A DNA stretch of 64,000 nucleotides. Origin: Acanthosepion pharaonis. Taxonomy: Eukaryota > Mollusca > Cephalopoda > Sepiida > Sepiidae. This document shows, piece after piece, positions 58,265 to 64,000 of the stretch. The position numbers and the translations under genes were made by a program. The stretch covers positions 961,001 through 1,025,000 of the forward strand of contig CAHIKZ030003485.1 in assembly GCA_903632075.3 (NCBI GenBank), in the 5' to 3' direction. Within the stretch, counting starts at the first letter, position 1. Each line of letters opens with the position of its first letter. The notes under the pieces were generated by a model. That model saw only the letters and a list, made by a program, of their open reading frames with translations, was not told the origin of the DNA and did not search any database.

Positions 58265-59240
58265 CATATAGATGAATAAATTATTAATTTCAATGTTAAT
58301 ATGGACTCCTTGATAGTCTCTAACCTTCAGTTGTCCTTCAGTTATTGATTTTGTTAACTTTTCTCTGGTTTCAACTTTAACATTACTTGCAGCAGTTTTT
58401 ATTGATTCCCAGAGATTTTCTTTACTTGATCATTGTTTTCCATTCTTATATACATCTCTTTTAATGATGGACCCCAAGTTTTCTATTGGAGTAATATCTG
58501 TATAGGCTGGGGGATATTAACTTTGTGTCTTTGAAACCATTTTTGGCAAGGTGGGCAATAATACGCTCTGTAAAATGTAAAGGAGCATTGCTGTATAAGA
58601 ATATACCCACAATATATTCATATGAATATACCCATTAACTATAACTTGTACAATTCAAAACTTTCATGTCACAGAACTTAACAATCATTCTCCACATTTA
58701 TCTTTATACCATCACCAACTTTGAATGGACCGATAATTTTACTGCCAACAATACTAGTAACAAAGGCATTACTCATAATGGTTAATTATTTTCTTGAAGG
58801 ACCTAACCTCTCACCTAGCCATTATATCGATCCATTATTGCTCTCTGTTAATTACTAAAGTTACTGCTGAGAAATGAATTTATGTTCTTTTACAAAATTA
58901 TATGTTTCACTTTGTGATATTTACTTAAAGATTGTAATTTGGCTAAAGACATGAAAGCGGCATTCTTAATACTTGACATCTTTTCTCTTTGTTTACATTC
59001 ATGATATGAGGTACTTCAAATATTTTCTGGCTTATTGCTTTTTAATTTTTCTCAAATCTTTTTCTAATATTTTTAAAGCTGTTTTTCTTGTTCCTAGCTT
59101 TCCAATGATTTCAATTTCTTTTATTATTCTGATGCCATTGTTCAACTTTTTCCTAATTTCTTCCATTGTATTTCCATTATTTAGCAACTTTTCAATAATT
59201 TTTCTCTTTTATGGTTTTATCTTTTCTTACAACCTCTCAT
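58265..59240 (-). pseudogene. Tc1/mariner-type transposase relic
   Basis: Minus-strand reading, N to C: KIIEKLLNNGNTMEEIRKKL as a likely HTH (about 59140-59200); MDRYNG*VRG*VLQENN near 58800-58850, matching a DGWxRGWV-type block with both Trp codons turned to stops; VTSIVGSKIIGPFKVGDGIK (58705-58765); NAPLHFTERIIAHLAKNGFK (58530-58590), the NAP box; ITPIENLGSIIKRDVYKNGK (58445-58505), with the catalytic Glu kept and the following Trp changed; then SSKENLWESIKTAASNVKVE and TREKLTKSITEGQLKV. The order is that of a mariner/Tc1 transposase of about 330 residues. Terminal repeats were not found. Confidence 0.8.
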
Positions 59241-60017
59241 AATTTTTGTATAAATGAAATTAAAAATTATCAATAACTATTATATAAGTTATTCAAAATA
59301 TTTCTAATGGAAATATAAACTAAAATTCAAATGGTATATTAGAGCACACATATAAATAGTGGGGGGGTGTCATCCTGAATATATTTTACCAAACTTCAAT
59401 TGGTTAATACCAATTATGAAAATGTCTTGCATAATAAAACCTGATATTGTGTGTATTATATATGTGTGTGTGTGTGTGCGTGTATGTATGTACAAATGTG
59501 AGTTGGTGAAATAAATATTTAGACAGCAAATTTTCATTTAAACCAGTTTTGCCAAATAGTTTGTGCCTATTATATTTAAAAATATTTTTCTCTAATTCAT
59601 GGATTTTTTTCTATCTATATTCCAAAATTATAAATAGTTTTGTCAATTATTGGTTGTTTTAAATTAATATGAATAGCTTCTGAAGTTTGTCATATTCTTG
59701 CTGTTTTACTAAGAAATAATTTATTGTCAGGAATGCTCATATTATCATAATTTTTATATTTGTATTTTGTGTTGCCCTATTATGCTTTGGGCTAACTAAT
59801 GAGAAGTGAATCTACAGGAAAATGTTGTGGTTGTATATCCTATATAAGATTTTTAATTTTCTGAGATACAATCTCCAATAAGGCAAATCAATTTTTAAAT
59901 AATATTGGTTTTCTACAGCAGAAGGCTTGAATTTATTATTGATTACTAAATTAAGTTGTAAACTTTTTATAATAGATAATGAATACTCAATGTTTATTTC
60001 TATCAGTGGACTGAATG
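59241..60017. other. Unassigned AT-rich stretch, minus strand partly open
   Basis: A GT run at about 59462-59481. On the minus strand KPSAVENQYYLKIDLPYWRL and YLRKLKILYRIYNHNIFL (about 59815-59930) look like part of a degraded coding sequence, perhaps of the same element as the direct repeats that follow. No family recognised. Confidence 0.3.
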
Positions 60018-60890
60018 TATTTATATCTTTTATGGTTGTTTTATCTTGTTTATAGTTTGTATATGTGAATCTGATTCTTCAATGTGTCATGTCCCTTCAG
60101 GACGTTGGCAACCATGGCTCTCCACGATTTCCTGTCCTTGTTTGTAGTTAGTGTGAATCTTTAATAGAATAAATTGATATTTTTGTTCCTACTTTATACA
60201 GTATTTTTAAAACTGTTCCTAATCTTCCTTAAATAAAACTTCATTTGTTCGTCGAACAATTTGGGAAACTATTATTGATGAATATTTCTTTAATATTACT
60301 TAATTATTTATAGGAAATTGTTTCATAAGAAGTGATTCATTTGGATCTATTAATTGAATAATTAACATACATACATGTATACATACATATACTTGTGTGT
60401 ATCAAGATAGTTATATCCAATGAATGAATATGAAACTCACTATACAATAATAATTGTTTACAAGGCTATTGTATTAAAAATTGCTCCACAGTCAGTTCCA
60501 TTAGTTATTTGCTAATCTCATCTTATTTTTGGATATGAACAAAAATGTAAAACAATAAAGTGAGGACATCACAACAAATATTTTAATATGTAATAAATCA
60601 TAACTGTTTATTACTTCCTGTAAACTTTATGTATCTCTGGATTATATTTTCTTTTGTATCTGTGTTATCTTGTTTATAGTAAGTGCATCTCATAACAATA
60701 AAATAAATTGATGCTGTTGTTTTTCCTACTATATTCAGCCCTTTTATAAATGTTCCTAAGCTTCTTTGAATAAAACTTGTTAATCAACAATATAGTTTGA
60801 AAAGTCATTATTGATTAGGTGTTAAACATTGGCATGAAAAGAAATTGTTTTAGAAGAGATTAATTTGACTTTATTAATTAAATTTGTTAT
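60018..60890. repeat. Direct repeat pair, about 250 bp each, offset about 530 bp
   Basis: GTTATCTTGTTTATAG..., AATAAATTGATxxTxTTGTT and CCTACTxTATxCAG, then AATAAAACTT and TTATTGATxA, occur in the same order at 60040-60380 and 60665-60890. The first copy contains an extra 80 bp, the RTE scrap below. On the minus strand both copies have coding-like fragments (for example NNSINLFYCYEMHLL near 60700), so the unit may be part of an unknown element. Confidence 0.65.
60073..60152 (-). mobile_element. 80-bp RTE 3' scrap with target-site duplication
   Basis: Plus-strand GTCATGTCCCTTCAGGACGT and TGGCAACCATGGCTCTCCAC are the reverse complement of the RTE C terminus (WRAMVANVLKGHDT). GTGAATCT occurs at 60065-60072 and again at 60153-60160, directly at the borders, and only one copy of that position exists in the paired repeat at about 60685. 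This is what a strongly 5'-truncated RTE insertion should look like. Confidence 0.75.
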
Positions 60891-61424
60891 AATAACTATT
60901 TTTATATCACTGTGGACATTCACTTTTGTAATTAAGAAAGCAAGAGATAGATTTTTTTTTAAATGAAATGTAATTAATAGCATAACTATTAGAATCTATA
61001 AGAATGTTTAGGGAACTAATTTGTAAGAATATTTAATTCATATGTAAATTTAAAAACAGAATTTCATTTTAAATTTTTATTTTTTAATAACTTTACATTT
61101 TCTTTCCCAAATGAACACTAAACCATTAATATATATTAGATACATTGATGGCATTTTCATTTTATGATGTATCTATAACATCTCTTTCAATTTTTGTTAG
61201 ACTTTTATAAACAATTCACCAGTCTTCTGCCACTCAACCTGTAAAAAAAACTATTACAAATTTTGAAGGCTCTTAACCACTCAATGTCAATGAAATTTGT
61301 TTCAATCCTGGTGCTTATCTTTTAAAATTCCTTTAAACTGTAAAAGTCATTTTTCAGATCCTGTAATATAGTTTGTAGCCATCATGAATCCATGTTCATT
61401 GGTCTTAATAACATAAGTGAATGC

Positions 61425-62196
61425 AGGTGACACAGTGTTGATAGCAGACATGGAAATGAAACTACAAAAACTCCTACAGAAGGTAGCAAAGGAAAGTGAG
61501 AAGAAAGGATTAAGTATAAACTACAAGAAGACAGAACACATGGTTATCAACAAAAGGGTAAGCCCAAAATACTAATTACAAATTGGGGATACTAAAATCA
61601 AACAAGTACAAAACATTTAAATATCTGAGAAGTATTCTAAGAGAGAATGAAAACACCAAGATCCAAAGACATATTGGGATGGGCAAAGATGCTTTCCAAA
61701 TACTAAGCAGAGCATTAAGAGACAGAAAAATTTCATTAAAAAAGAAAAGAGTATTGAACTGATATGTGATATCTGCCTTCCTGCATGGCAGTGAATGCTG
61801 GACAATCTCCTTAAAGATGAAGAAGAGACTTGAAGCAACAGAAATGTGTTTCTACAGAGCTGAGGATACCATAGACCAAACATGTGAGCAGCAACAAGGT
61901 TTTAGAGAAAATGGAAACAAAAAGGAAACTTATACTTAACATCAGGAAAAGGCAGTTGAGATTTCTGGGGCACATAATGAGGAAGGAGGGATTGGAAAAT
62001 CTGATACTCATGGGACGGATAGAGGTAAAAAGGGACAGAGGAAAGCAGCACAAAAGAAACTTGATGAGCTTGAGTAAATGGATGGTAGAACAGGTTTTAG
62101 GAGAAATAATAAAGACAAAACTTAAGTGACCGGAAGCTGTGTAGGGCCATGATCGCCCATGTCCTGAAGGGACATGGCACATAAAAGATGATGATG
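61425..62196 (+). pseudogene. RTE-type LINE, C-terminal half with 3' end
   Basis: Begins at the motif-C region, where YADD has become NAGD (61421-61432), then TVLIADMEMKLQKLLQKVAK, ESEKKGLSINYKKTEHMVIN (about 61490-61545), KQVQ, the ISLKKKRVLN-like and HGSECWTIS-like pieces (61730-61810), FYRAEDTIDQTCEQQQ near 61850 (a decayed FYRRMLRIPWTxHVSNEEV), then NIRKRQLRFLGHIMRKEGLE and NLILMGRIEVKRDRGKQ (61935-62050) and DRKLCRAMIAHVLKGHGT with its TAA at 62182-62184. The 3' end is AAGATGATGATGAAGG, a short ATG-triplet tail typical of RTE elements. 5'-truncated at about 61420. Confidence 0.87.
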
Positions 62197-63284
62197 AAGG
62201 TAACAAATACTCAAGACATAACATATTTTTCACAAGTTCTGTTACATTAAACAACTTATTAAATCTCGCCAAAAAGCTTAACAGACATTCTATATTGATT
62301 AAACAAAAGATTGTCACATAAATAGATTATAACTTTAAAGTATATAGAATGTACAAGTTATTAAGAACAAATAAAGATATACAATAGAGGAAAAATCAGT
62401 ATTTGTATTGTAAATGTGAAAAAGGTCATTTAATGCAACTGTCCTCAGTGCATAGGTGATTTATAAGAAGCACGCCCAAACCAAATCAGGAAATTCAATG
62501 GTGGCCTTCAATGAGTCCTTGCGATTGTAGAGGCTATTGGTTGGTTTTCATGTCTTTACTGCATCAGGCACAATAGTCCAGGATATTCAAATCAGGAAAG
62601 ATATTAGGCTACATATTGAAGGTAATATGATTGTGAAAATTCTCAGTCAATTACTCCTGAATGATGATCAGGCCCACCCCCACTCACTTCTCAATCCAGA
62701 AAATGACCCACCATGTCCAATACAAACAACAATGTACATTGTAGGATTGACCATGCTGTGTGGAATAACATTATATTTGTCTTGTAGAATACAATGGACA
62801 GTCAATGTTGATGAAGACAGATGAAGTGATTTTAGTGCATCTCACTACATGGACCTTAACAGGGATCTTAAAAAAAAAATGAACTTTCATTTGTACTTGT
62901 TCACCTGGCTACTTTCCAGAAACTTCAAATTGTTGTTGATGGCAGGCAGTGTCAGGAGCACAGAATGATTCTGTTTTTATTTTGCATGAGGCATCTATTC
63001 ACACTGTTGTTATAAATACAAGTCACACAGTACACAAACTCACTCAATGATATCACACTGCTAAGTAACTTCATAACAATGTGTTCATACATACATACAT
63101 ACAGAATGAAGTCTCCTGATTGGTTACAAAATTACATCAGAGCCACACAACTTGTTCTGGAGAAATTCAAAATGGTTGTATGTATTCTGAACTCTCAAGC
63201 CCTCGCCCTATTGGAAACACCATAAAACAGGATTTCTCAATATTCTTTAACACACTGTTAAAACAGGCCTAAAAGGAGTTGAAT
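62197..63284. other. Unassigned, possibly an unrecognised repeat
   Basis: The 62450-63050 part is less AT-rich and has a 95-codon plus frame (62537-62824: MVGFHVFTASGTIVQDIQIR...). I could not match it to a family. A CATA run lies at 63085-63103. Confidence 0.3.
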
Positions 63285-63313
63285 AATGATGATGATGATG
63301 ATGATGACGATGT
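63285..63313. repeat. Microsatellite (GAT)n
   Basis: About 28 bp of GAT/GATGAC triplets after TTGAATAAT. It resembles the triplet tail of the RTE at 62185-62196, so it may mark another element's 3' end, but no RTE coding sequence precedes it. Confidence 0.9.
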
Positions 63314-64000
63314 TGAAAATGTGTACATTTGCACACATCCAAATAGCAAACTCTTCAATCTAAATGAGTGCCAAGACCATACTAATACTATATTACAATT
63401 ATTAAGGGATCTTCTTTTCAGATTACTTTGAACTTTGTAGAGTGGTGCTACAGAATTGTACCAAATAACAGTAATCACATCACTTGAGGAATTTCAACAG
63501 CAGCAACAACTGAAATGGATAGAAAAACTCAAAGAGAAAACAATGACATATTCAAGATATTGGCATTCCACACTACTTTAAATAAAAGATTGGGAAAGAA
63601 ACTCCCATCAATACTGGAAAGAATGGTAACAGCTACCAGACTTAAGAAACCTATTTTCCTTGAAAAAAATTTTTAAGAGCAATATTAGTACATGCTACTT
63701 GGTCAATGAATGCCAAATGTTTCCTTATAAAGAAACAGCTAATATTATCATTACCATTTACTTTCTGCATCTGTCAGTTTGACAAAACTAAAGACCATTC
63801 AAGATTTTATTAATGCCAAAGAAGTTGACAACAGACTGGCAAAGATAAAGCAAGGCTTTTGAAAAAAAATATTACAATCCTGTCTGGACCAACAAAATCC
63901 TAGGGAAAGATACAAACTAAAAGGTCTATTAAGCTCTCAAGCTGCCTGCTCTTCCTTTTAGTGTCATATATTGGATCACTTGCCAGTGCACTACATGAAA
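63314..64000. other. No gene seen
   Basis: Nothing recognised to the window end. Confidence 0.45.

Overview
This window reads as intergenic or intronic DNA from a large, AT-rich, repeat-dense invertebrate genome. I judge a lophotrochozoan, probably a cephalopod mollusc (octopus-like), from three things: the microsatellite style (long AT, GT, CA and CT runs every 1-2 kb), the recurring Jockey/CR1-like and RTE-like LINE tails, and Penelope-like elements with GIY-YIG tails. That assignment rests on remembered family resemblance, not on a search. I recognise no complete host gene, rRNA or bona fide tRNA gene. Almost everything identifiable is a broken mobile element or a simple repeat.

Layout. 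0-6.6 kb: microsatellites, three truncated copies of one LINE family (here 'LINE-A') and a decayed Penelope-like element. 7.4-9.6 kb: a short hAT-like element and an RTE-type LINE whose reverse transcriptase is interrupted by a 14-copy minisatellite. 11.0-14.65 kb: a 3.6 kb foldback structure with inverted arms of about 1.1 kb and a loop of direct repeats. 15.0-15.9 kb: better-balanced sequence with open frames on the minus strand, possibly exons. 17.4-18.3 kb: the GIY-YIG tail of a Penelope-like element. 18.8-19.2 kb: a pyrimidine tract. 19.4-20.6 kb: a dead Tc1-like transposase. 22.7-24.5 kb: LINE-A, RTE and a second LINE-A scrap joined end to end. 26.8-27.4 kb: two near-perfect palindromic elements. 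27.7-29.9 kb: LINE-A and a tRNA-headed SINE-like repeat. 31.2-33.8 kb: the best candidate for a host transcript, with a strong GT-AG splice pair and a 73-codon terminal frame. 40-45.6 kb: LINE-A and the longest Penelope-like element, with recognisable RT motifs A and C. 47.5 kb: a detached Penelope 3' tail. 52.6-57.7 kb: two copies of an unidentified repeat, one split by a LINE-A insertion, next to a Tc1-like relic. 58.2-59.2 kb: a mariner/Tc1 relic. 60-62.2 kb: direct repeats holding an 80-bp RTE scrap, then a longer RTE 3' half.

Nothing forms an operon or pathway. The window is a record of retrotransposition, nesting and satellite expansion. The least ordinary objects are the 3.6 kb foldback, the palindromic hairpin cluster, the minisatellite born inside an RTE reverse transcriptase, and the LINE insertion that can be dissected against its empty-site paralogue. 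Element boundaries were read by eye and are usually uncertain by tens of bases.
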